Under the pieces are notes generated by a model, which worked only from the letters and a program-made list of their open reading frames with translations, was not told where the DNA came from and did no database searches. This document shows, piece after piece, positions 17,355 through 26,800 of a stretch of 36,224 bases of DNA. Origin of the DNA: Lentisphaerae bacterium RIFOXYC12_FULL_60_16. GTDB lineage: Bacteria > Verrucomicrobiota > Kiritimatiellia > UBA8416 > YA12-FULL-60-10. Within the stretch, counting starts at the first letter, position 1. Each line of letters starts with the position of its first letter. The position numbers were made by a program, and so were the translations under genes. The stretch covers positions 1 through 36,224 of the forward strand of contig MHBQ01000084.1 in the NCBI GenBank assembly GCA_001803315.1, read 5' to 3'.

Positions 17355-19604
17355 TCATTCCGGAATGCCCGGCTGCGGCTTCTGAAGGGTCAACATGACC
17401 CGGCTGCCGCCGGGATCCTGACTGACAATCCGGACACACGGGATGAGTCCGCCCTGCCGGGTGATGCTGGCCGCGCATGCCTGAAGTGCCCCGTCGGCGC
17501 CAAAGGTTTCGCCGAGCAGTTGTCGGATGCCGGATCCGGGCGGGTTGTCGGGAAGCGGTCTGCCGCATGAATCGTCGGACGGACACCCGGACCAGGCGAT
17601 ATCCGTGATTTCTGCCAGGGGGATTGCACCGCGTGCGAGCGCGTGTTCACGGGCCTCGATCACCAGGATGGCGGCACCTTCGCCGGGGATGATGCCGCCT
17701 GTCGAATGGGGATCGGGAACGGTATCGGAGCCGTTGGCCAACCAGCCGGCGAGGCGGCATCCCTGTAACAGGGCCGGGCTCAAGGCGTCGCAACCACCGG
17801 CCAGGATCACCGTGGATCGTCCGGTCCGGATTTGTGCGTACGCTTCCGCCAGGGCGGCGGCGCCTGCGGTGAAACCGGAGGCCAGGCAGAGGTGGAATCC
17901 CTTGAGCCCGTATTCGATGGCCAGGAGGCTGATCGCGGTGTTGGCGTAGGCGTGGGGGAACAGGAACGGTTTGGCGAAGCGGGGCCCCTTTTCCAGGACA
18001 CCATCATAGAAGGCCAGCATGGTTTCCATGCTGCCGTAAGCCGTTCCCAGGATGATGCCCATATCGGGAGATGGTGTGAGTCCGGCATCCTCCAGTGCCA
18101 GCGCAGCGGCTGCGAAAGCGAATTGCGAGGAGCGGTCGAGGTAGGCCTTCTGGCTCTCGAGGAACTCCTCGACGTGGAAATCGCGGATCGGTGCGGTCCA
18201 GGCGGATTCAGCGGAGGTGGCGGTGAGCGGTTCGCGGATGAACCCGTTTTTCCCGGCAGTGAGCGCGGTGGCGAAGGCTTCGCGTCCGACGCCGATGGCG
18301 CTGACGGGGCCGATCCCGGTTATGACCACGCGCTGGTTCATGGCGTCGCCCTTCGGGATAAGCGGGGAGTGATCCGGAGCGGGTCCGGGGCGGGGTTGCC
18401 CCGGCTCCGCCTCGTAGGCGGCAAGGAGGATGGAGGCGTTATTGCCGCCGATACCGGCTGAATTGGAGAGGGCGATGCGTACCGGATGATGGCGGGCGGT
18501 TTGAGGAACGTAATCGAGGTCGCAAGCGGGATCGGGAACTTCCAGGTTGATGGTGGGAGGGATGCATCCGTTGCGGATGGTGAGCACGGTGGCGATGGCC
18601 TCTGCGGCGCCGGCGGCACCCATCAGGTGGCCGGTCATCGATTTGATGGATGTCACGGGCATCCGGTAGGCGTGCGCGCCGAAAACGGTCTTGATGGCCA
18701 GGGTTTCAATGGCGTCATTGTACGGGGTGCCGGTGCCGTGGGCGTTGACATGGTCCACGCGGTCCGGCGCCAGGCCGGCTTCGTCGAGGGCCGCCTGCAT
18801 GGCGCCTGCCATGCCGTCGCCCTGCTTGTCGGGAGCGGTCATGTGAAAGGCATTGTTGTTGAGGCCGGAACCCAGGAATTCGGCCAGGGGGGTTGCCCCG
18901 CGTTCAAGGGCGTGGTCCAGCGATTCCAGCACCAGGATGCCGGCGCCTTCGCTGAACAGGGTACCGTCCCGCCGTTTATCAAACGGCCGGATGGTTTCCT
19001 TGGCCATGGTGCGGAGCGCGCTCAGCCCCGCCCATGCAAAACGGCTGAGGGCGTCATATCCGCCGGTGAGCACGGCCTGGGCGTGTCCCTGCCGGATCAG
19101 GCTGGCGGCATGGACGATGGCGGCGGTGCCGGAGCTGCAGGACAGGGAGAGAACGGTACGGGGACCGGTCGCCCTTACCAGGCGGGCCAGGTGGTCGGCG
19201 CCCTGCTGGAATGAGTATCCGGCAAGGACGTCCGCATCCGGCGCCGGGAGACGTCCGGTGGTGAATCCCATCAATTGTTCGGCGCAGGTTGCGCCACCGA
19301 AGTTGGTTCCAAGCACAATGCCGATGGCCGGTGGTTGCACGTCCTGGAGGCGGGCTTGAGCCGCGGCTTCCGCAGCGGCGGCCAGCATGAAACGGGTGGC
19401 AAGGTCCGTGCCGGGCGGGAGTGGCAGGTCGGGGGCGGGCGGGATGTCGCGGACTTCGCCGCCACGGGTGTAGGTGAATCCGCTGGTGTCGAGCCGGGCC
19501 AGGGGACGGATGCCGGACTCGCCGCGGCACAAGGCGTCCCAGAATGCCGGCACACCATTCCCGAGCGGGGACACGATGCCCATGCCTGTGATGACCAGCC
19601 TCAT
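17355..19604 (-). CDS. Fused tandem beta-ketoacyl synthases (active KS plus KS-like/CLF-like domain)
   Basis: A 749-residue protein. Residues 1 to about 400 are a complete FabF-type ketosynthase with C156 (LSCSSGT), H289 (NAHGTGTPYND) and H326 (KSMTGHLMGAAG). A Pro-rich linker of about 20 residues (about 402-421) leads to a second ketosynthase domain at 422-749, which begins MNQRVVITGIGPVSAIG. In that domain the nucleophile position is Leu574 (LCLASGF; a Cys lies one residue earlier). The His motifs HGTGT and GHxxGA are absent, and the domain is about 80 residues shorter than usual. This resembles a ketosynthase with its chain-length factor, as in type II polyketide or aryl-polyene systems, but joined in one chain. 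The start overlaps the fabG stop (ATGA). M422, preceded by GAAGGG, could also be an internal start giving a separate second subunit. Confidence 0.88.
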   Translation of the reverse strand: MRLVITGMGIVSPLGNGVPAFWDALCRGESGIRPLARLDTSGFTYTRGGEVRDIPPAPDLPLPPGTDLATRFMLAAAAEAAAQARLQDVQPPAIGIVLGTNFGGATCAEQLMGFTTGRLPAPDADVLAGYSFQQGADHLARLVRATGPRTVLSLSCSSGTAAIVHAASLIRQGHAQAVLTGGYDALSRFAWAGLSALRTMAKETIRPFDKRRDGTLFSEGAGILVLESLDHALERGATPLAEFLGSGLNNNAFHMTAPDKQGDGMAGAMQAALDEAGLAPDRVDHVNAHGTGTPYNDAIETLAIKTVFGAHAYRMPVTSIKSMTGHLMGAAGAAEAIATVLTIRNGCIPPTINLEVPDPACDLDYVPQTARHHPVRIALSNSAGIGGNNASILLAAYEAEPGQPRPGPAPDHSPLIPKGDAMNQRVVITGIGPVSAIGVGREAFATALTAGKNGFIREPLTATSAESAWTAPIRDFHVEEFLESQKAYLDRSSQFAFAAAALALEDAGLTPSPDMGIILGTAYGSMETMLAFYDGVLEKGPRFAKPFLFPHAYANTAISLLAIEYGLKGFHLCLASGFTAGAAALAEAYAQIRTGRSTVILAGGCDALSPALLQGCRLAGWLANGSDTVPDPHSTGGIIPGEGAAILVIEAREHALARGAIPLAEITDIAWSGCPSDDSCGRPLPDNPPGSGIRQLLGETFGADGALQACAASITRQGGLIPCVRIVSQDPGGSRVMLTLQKPQPGIPE

Positions 19605-20350
19605 CGGGTATACAATCCTCCATCCACGACCATCACTTCACCGGTGATGTAGGCGGCGGCATCGGTTGCCAGGAACAGCACGACCGAGGCCACTTCGTCG
19701 GGGTTGCCGAAACGACCGAGGGGGATGGTGTCCAGCAGTTTTTGCCGCTTGATGGCCGCCATGCCGGCAATCAGTCCGGTCTCGACCAGTCCCGGCGAGA
19801 CCGCGTTGACGGTGATGCCGGAGGCCGCCAACTCGCGGGCGGCGGTTTTGGTGAGGCCCAGCAGGCCGGCTTTGGCGGCCGCATAGTTGGCGCGCATCAT
19901 GTCGCCGGTCAGTCCGGCAACCGAGGCGATGTTGATGATGCGTCCCCGGCGGCGGCGCGCCATTTCGCGCCCGGCCGCCTTGATGCAGTAGAAGGCGCCC
20001 TTGAGGTCGACGTCCAGCACCCGGGTCCACTCCTCCTCCTTCATGAACAGGAGCAGGTTGTCCCGCGTGATGCCGGCGTTGTTGACCAGGATATCGATTG
20101 TGCCGAAGGTCGTGCAGGTTTCGCGTACCAGCCGGGAGACATCATCGGGGTTGGAGACATCCGCGCGGACGGTCAGGGTGCGGATTCCCTCCGCCCGGAG
20201 TGATTCGGCGGTTTGTTCCGCGGCTTCGGCGTTGGACTGGTAATTGACGGTGACGGCGGCGCCGGCCCGGCCCAGGGCGAACGCAATGGCCCGCCCGATG
20301 CCGCGCGAGGCTCCGGTAACGAGGGCGGTCTGTCCATCCAGGGGCTTCAT
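19601..20350 (-). CDS. fabG: 3-oxoacyl-ACP reductase, FabG-like short-chain dehydrogenase
   Basis: A 249-residue classical SDR. It has the NADP(H)-binding TGASRGIG (12-19), NNAG (90-93) and the catalytic S143, Y156 and K160 (IASVAGLTG; YAAAKAG). The C-terminal FLATDAAAYITGEVMVVDGG is typical of FabG. The fourth member of the usual tetrad, the Asn of DVNLKG, is Asp115 here (DVDLKG), which is unusual. It would reduce 3-ketoacyl groups made by the ketosynthase encoded downstream. Both ends overlap neighbouring genes by 4 bp. Confidence 0.92.
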   Translation of the reverse strand: MKPLDGQTALVTGASRGIGRAIAFALGRAGAAVTVNYQSNAEAAEQTAESLRAEGIRTLTVRADVSNPDDVSRLVRETCTTFGTIDILVNNAGITRDNLLLFMKEEEWTRVLDVDLKGAFYCIKAAGREMARRRRGRIINIASVAGLTGDMMRANYAAAKAGLLGLTKTAARELAASGITVNAVSPGLVETGLIAGMAAIKRQKLLDTIPLGRFGNPDEVASVVLFLATDAAAYITGEVMVVDGGLYTR

Positions 20351-20856
20351 GGTTTATCCGTTTCCTGGAAACGCCGGATGGCTGCGCCGTCGATGATGAT
20401 GCCGGGAAAGCGTGCCTGGACCTTGCGCAGGTCGATGCCCTGTTCCCGGGCCAGGCGCCGGGCTGCGGGCGTGGCGCGTACGGCATTGGGGTTGGCTGTC
20501 GGGATGGCGGTTGCCGGAACGGGGGCCGTCTTTCCGGCTGTGGCATGGATGCCGGGGCGTTCCCGGTGCCGGGCCAGCAATTTTGCGTTATGGGCCGAGA
20601 CCTCCGGCAGCGGATCGTCCGGTGACCCGACCAGGGCGATGCAGAACCCGATGGGGATGACGCTCCGTTCCGGGGTCAGGATGCGGCGTAGCATGCCGTT
20701 GCAGGGTGACTCGTAATCAAAGGCGGCTTTCTCGGTTGTCATCTCGGCAAGGGGTTCCCCGCGGCGGACCGTGTCGCCTTCCTTTTTCAGCCAGCGGATG
20801 ACGGTGACTTCGATCACATTCGTGTTGATGACGGGAATGGTCAGGCGACGGATCAT
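20347..20856 (-). CDS. Stand-alone lipoyl domain plus E3-binding (PSBD) domain protein
   Basis: A 169-residue protein with the N-terminal half of a 2-oxoacid dehydrogenase E2 but no acyltransferase domain. Residues 1 to about 80 are a lipoyl domain: WLKKEGDTVRRGEPLAEM, the lipoylation turn T41-E42-K43-A44 (ETDKA-like), then ESPCNGML. A Pro/Ala-rich linker (about 105-128) leads to a peripheral-subunit-binding domain, RATPAARRLAREQGIDLRKV, followed by FPGIIIDGAAIRRF. In dehydrogenase complexes this second domain binds E3 or E1. No E1, E3 or E2 catalytic gene is present in the window; it lies instead between the giant exported protein and fabG, overlapping both by 4 bp. It may serve as a carrier arm for the ketosynthase system or recruit a dehydrogenase encoded elsewhere. 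K43 lies in a lipoyl-type, not biotin-type (AMKM), context. Confidence 0.85.
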   Translation of the reverse strand: MIRRLTIPVINTNVIEVTVIRWLKKEGDTVRRGEPLAEMTTEKAAFDYESPCNGMLRRILTPERSVIPIGFCIALVGSPDDPLPEVSAHNAKLLARHRERPGIHATAGKTAPVPATAIPTANPNAVRATPAARRLAREQGIDLRKVQARFPGIIIDGAAIRRFQETDKP

Positions 20857-23800
20857 GGTGCGGGTTCTCCGGGTTTTGGAGCGTCGGGTTCGGGGGGTGC
20901 GGCGGGCGGTTCCGCCGGCTGGTTGCGGGGTATCCGGAAGGGACCGGACAGGTTGCCTGCCTTGTCGCGTACCTGCATGAGGAGCCAGCCGTTGTCGGCC
21001 TGCCCGCCCTGGAGCAGGGTGGCCGGGGAGAGTGCGGTGGTGTATTCGGCCTGTTCGTATTTCCAGGAAACGCCGGCAATGCCGCTGACATCGAAGGCAT
21101 TCATCCGGACGACGTCCTGGGTGCCGAACGGCCGGAAGATGAACATGCTCTGGAACTGGATGGGGGCTGATTCAGGCGCATTGGTAATGCGGAAATCCAG
21201 GGAGGTCGCCTGCAGGGTTTTCTTTTCCTTGCGTTCTTTGGCGTCGGCGGGACCGAGAACCATTTCCTGTTGTTTCGGTTCGAGGTTTTCTTCAAGGAAG
21301 GCTTCCAGGTCCAGCAGGACCGAATGCCAGGTGTTTGATCGCCAGACAATCGGTTCGGCCAGGAACAGTTTTTTCTGCCGCCGCCGGGTGGGGCGTTCGG
21401 TCAGGGATATCGGGTAGATTCTTTCCTTATCGAACTGAAGGTTGATTTCCACGAGGGCGGTTCCGCCGGTTGAGCCCTGGGGTTGCCGGACGCGGAAAGC
21501 CAGCAGGGGAAAATCCCGTATCCACCATTTTTTTGCGGTGAGGTTCAGGGTGATGACGGCGCTCTTTTTGACCGTGATGGTTTCCAGATACGGTTCATCG
21601 TTGGTCGGGTTGATCACCTGGATGCGACCGCCGTGTTTGGATGTGAACGGCTGGTTCGCGGACGCGAACTCCCATCCGCTGTTCCACAGGATGTTGCTTG
21701 GCAGGGTGGGCGCCAGCAGGGTGGGGGGGGTGGTGTCGCGTGCGTAATCGGTGATCCAGGGCATCCGGATGTCGGGTGCGGCGTTGCCGGCGCCGTCCCG
21801 GATTCCGGTCACGACCATCCAGTTGGTCGCTCCGTTCGTGGAGGTGGCATCGATGGATTCCCGGAAGAGGTGCGGCCAGTTCAGGGTCAGGTAATCGGTG
21901 GTTGGGGTGTGGGACATGTCGGTGCCGAGCGGCGGCGGCAGGGAAACCGGTTGGTCGTTCCATTTGAAGGTCAGGTTGCCGAAGTCCACCGGCGCCCCGT
22001 CGCCGGCCCCGAGGGTGATCTGCACGATGGATTCGTTATGGATCAGGCTGTTGGTGGGGATGACCTGTGACGTGACGGCGGGCGGCTTGCGGTCGAGCAG
22101 GAAGGGGAGGCTGGTGACCGGTGATTCCGCACCGTTGCCGGCGACGGCGCGGAGCAGCAGCTGGCCGGGGCCGTCCGGCAGGGTTGCGGGCAGGTCCGGA
22201 ATGATCGGTTTTTCAACGGGCCATTCCTTCCATGCAAGCGCCTTGGCCTGTTCCGGGGGGAGGTCGTCGTAGGTTGCGCGGCCGGGAAGTATGGCGGTCA
22301 TGACGGCCCGGATACCGGACGGGTGGGTATACACCGGTTCTACCAGGAGTTGGGATGGACGGGACACCGCCGGACCCAGCACGATGTCGTCCACCTCCAT
22401 TTGGGTGAACCGGCCGGTCTGGTCTACGCCGTGGCGTGAGCCCCAGGCGAGGTGTCTGGCGGCAAACCACTTGAGATTCATCGGGGTTTTACCGAAGGCA
22501 TCCACCACCATGCCGTTCCAGGCCCGCCATTGTCCGTCCGGCGTGAACGGTGTGGCCTGGCGTGACGGAAGCGCCTGATCGAAGGATTCGCTAACCCGCA
22601 GAACGTGCTGCTGGTTGAGGGTGACCGAGATGAATGCCATGCCGTGGGTCCGGTACCGGAACTGGACAATGGGGAACTGGGACAGGTTGATGGGGGTCGG
22701 GAAGTTCCAGGTGGTGTTCAGCCGGAGCGGTTTTCCGTTGTTGGCCACCAACAGGTGATAGCCCTGCCGCGGGTCCGGGTCGGGGATGCGATTTGCTTCC
22801 GATGCGTTGAGTTCCGGTGGCGCCCAGCGGGTTTCGAATGTTTCCAGGAAAAAGGACGGGCTGGACAGGCGGACCAGGCGGGGGATGCGGTTGGATGCGG
22901 TTGCCGGCCAGGCCATATGGTTGGTGGAGGGTATCTGGTTTATCTGCAGCAGGATGGGCAGGCTGTCGGGATGCAGCGTTTGCAGGCGTTCGGGCGCCGG
23001 GATACGGAATTTGAACCGGTTCATTCCCTGGGGGATGGGTATCGCACCGGAACGCGGGATGGACCAGGCGCGCCTGACGATGCCGGTCCATTGAATGGGT
23101 TCAGGTTGGCCGTTACCGAGCGAAAGGGTGGCGGTTGAAATGCGGCGGTCGGGATAGCTGTCGGGTCCGCTGAGCAGGAGGGTGTCCGTCTCCTGTGAAC
23201 TCCATGCCAGGCTGGTTTGGGGTTGATCGGGCAACTGGATCCAGGCCACCGGTTGATGCACGGTGTCGAGCCCTGAATGTACGGACAGCATGATCGCATG
23301 AAGGCCGGCGTTGGATTGTGCGGCGGCCCATGCCGTGAAATTGGATATCGTTCCCCGTTGTGCGGGGGCCGGTTCCGGTTGGTTGACGGACCACGACAGG
23401 TCCGGGTTGGCCACGGCCTGGGTGGAGACGGTCAGGACGGGCGGGGTGTAACGGATATCGGTGAAGCGGCGGATTGCGTAAGCGGCGCCCGGCTCATTGC
23501 CGGTGAGCCCCTGGACGGAAAGGCCGGAATGGAGGGACCCGAATCCATCGACACGGACGAGGTAATTGGTGTTGTCGAGCAGATGGCGCCATTCAGGATC
23601 GGTCGGCAACCAGACGGTGACGGGTGTCCAGGTTCCGTCCCGGTGCCAATCGGAAGTCGGGGTGGCTACCGGCGGGATATCGCCGGATCCGGTTTCGCGC
23701 AGGAGGCCGCCGGGGGACGGGTCCCCGCTGATCCGGTACATGAATTGCCATTCCGGCTGGTACCCCTTGTCCTTGACCATGCGGCCCAGGGAAAAATAGA

Positions 23801-26800
23801 AATTGAAGCGGGCGCCGGGGGTCCGTTTCAAGTCGAAGCGCCATCCGGCCAGCCAGGGGTAGGGGGGGGGGGGGTTGGTGGGCGCCAGGTGCATGGGGCC
23901 GCTGCCCAGCAGGTTGACGACTTCCAGGTAGGGGCCGTCGCGTGGCGTGGAATGTTCGCGGAGCACGGAATATCCGACGGTGTCGTTGATCTGCCAGGAA
24001 TGGGTCGTGGTGAATATCAGCGGAAGTTGGTCCTTCAATATGCCGGCGATGTCCGGGGGCAAGGATGCGGGGGTGGCGGCGGGGAACGGGGCATCGGGCT
24101 CCACGGGGTGGAAACGGGGCGGGACCCGTTCGATTTGTTCGGCCGCCACCTTGACGCGCGCCACCATGATCGAGTTCTTGAAAGTCCACAGGCCGAACCG
24201 GCCACCGTCGCGTGGCGCCGGGTCTTCCACGTCGAACACGGGGACGTTGTCAAACAGGTATTGCAGGTGGTTGCCCACCTTGCGGAACTTGATGTAATAC
24301 CAGGCGCCGTGGGTGTCGCGGCCCTGCGGAACCAGTGGATCGGTGTAAAGCCGGTAGTTGCCTTCACGGATACGTGGCGCCAGGTATTGTTCGGAGACGG
24401 CCATTTCCGCCCCGTTCCGGTAGAGCCGGGAATAGCGTTGGGAAAGGTCGGGGTCCCATCCCGTGAGGGTGACGGAATAGCCGGAACCGGGGGACGTGGT
24501 GTCGGCGTGCATGGTCAGATTCAGATCGCCGCACCGCTCATACCAACCGTGCCGCATGCCGGCATGAATTTCCACGCAGAAATCGCCGCTGAACCGGAAC
24601 TTATTCCACAGGGCGGCCAACCCATCGGTGGACTCGCCGTTCATATGTGACCACCGGGGCTGGCACTGGAACCGGTTGACCACATCCCAGATGCCGCCGT
24701 TCTGGATCCAGCCGTGCAGGGATTCGGTAAACAGGCAGTCCTGGATATTGTAGACGTCGACCAGGCTGTGTTTGAGCTGGTCGGGGGTGAATCCCGCCAC
24801 CCGCATGCGGCGGCCCATGCGTGGTTGTGGCAGGGGGTGTTTGAACAGGATATTCGTTCCGCTGATCCCGGTCAGCCAGTATCCCTCGTGTTCGATGCTG
24901 AACCAGGGTTGCGGAGGTGTGTTGGTTGGATTCTGGGCGGTTGGGGGCACTTCCCATGCCAGGCGGTTGGTCAACCCCTGTGCCAGGATGACGCCGTCGA
25001 TCCCTTCCAGGTTCAACCCGTTGGTGGTGGACCGGATGCGGTAGGTTCCGGTGGTGGCGCCTTCCGGGATGCCCGGGTACAACTCGGAACCCGGGATCCA
25101 GGGCAGGCGCACCGCGAATCGCCCGAACAGGTCGCCCTTGAACCAGTTCAGGCCGTTGGTATCCTGCAACCACTGGCCTTCGGGCGAGGACCAATGCCGC
25201 ATAAACGGGTCCTCGACATACAGGCGGTTCTTTTCGAACAAATTCCGGTGGATGTCGTCGCGGTCGGACCGGTAGACAAAGTTTGAGACACTGGCGGCGG
25301 TTTGTGGTCCGATCCAGATTCCGGAGGCGCCGTCGGCGGGTTGCTGGAGACGATGCAACAGGACGAGTTCGTCATTGCAGTAGAGGCGCAGGAAATCCGG
25401 ATTGGATCCATCGGCCATCAGGGTGAAGGATGCCGGGGCGTTGGATGGCGGTGGCGGAAGGGGCAGGGTTTCCAGGGTGCGGACGTCATTGGAGGAGACC
25501 TGGTCAAGCCGGTATACCAGTCCGGTTGGCGACGCCTGCCGGATGAAGTGGTAACCGGCGCGTGACGGGGTCCACCCGGCGATCAGGCCTGCTTCGTGGC
25601 GATTTGGATCCTTCGGCAGGAAGGATGCCTGCATGACATGCCCGGGATGCAGGACGGAACCCAGGATCAGCCGTTGCGGTGTTTCCCGTTCCGGGATCTT
25701 CAGGAATGATCCCGGTTCCCGCGGGGCGAACAGGCGGAAGAATCGGCGGCGGGGGAAGAAATCGCCGTCTTCCAGCAGGACATGGCGCCGGACATCGTTG
25801 AGACCGAGAAAATCCAGATCGTGGTGGGTGCGTGCATCGACATCGTCGAACAGGGTTCCGACATCCGAGTTGATGTAAAGGCCGAACTGGCCGCCCGCCG
25901 GCAGTTCAACCGGGATGTCCAGTACGGGAAAACCGTCGAGGAGACAGCGGATGCGGTTGGCGTGCATGACGGCGCCCAGGCGGATCCATTGACCGGGAGT
26001 CAGTTCGGTTTCGACGGCTGCCAGTATGGTGCGTTCAACCGGGTTGGTGGAGGGGGTTTTCCAGAGTTCCAGGCGGCCCCGATGCTGGTTGCCTGCCATG
26101 CGCACGGTGAAGGCGAAGTAACCGGATTCGGGGCGTGCGGCGAATACGAGGCCCATCTCGCCCGGTTGGGTGAGCATGGCTGCCTGGAGGATGTAGGTGT
26201 CGTAGAAGTCGTAGCCGGTCAGGATGCAGGCGTTGGTGCCCCGGCCCTTGAGCGTGTAGAAATTTGGACTGTGTTCAAGTTTCGGTTTTTCTCCGGCCTC
26301 TGCCTTGAGGCGCTCCAGTTCAACGGCGGTATCGGCTGCGGAATGGAGTTTCCAATCGCCTGACCAGGGGGTCCAGACTGATGGCAGGTTGGTTTCGTTG
26401 TCGGGCAATAGAAAATCATGGGTGAAATGGAAGTCGGCGACCTTCTGGTAACGGACGGTTTCCTTGTCTGCGGTGGTCAGGGTGGACAACGCCTGGACGG
26501 TCAGGGGGGGTTGGAACGGGGCCGGGATGACGGCAATGGGCCGCCCGGCAAGGTAGAGCGACCAGTTGGCCGGGCGGAATTTCACCAGCAGGGTGGCGCC
26601 GGACGCCGGTTTATCCGGAAGGGCTTCAAGTTGGAATTGGCTGGACGCTTCCAGGGCGGGGGGGAAGGTTTTTTCGGGTGACACGCGAATGGCGCCGCGA
26701 TCCGGCCGGATATCGAATTGTACCATGCGGTCTGAACCGGCTTCGAGGATGCGCAGGGATAATCCGCGTGCCGGCGTCCAGTCGACCGGGAATTCGAGAT

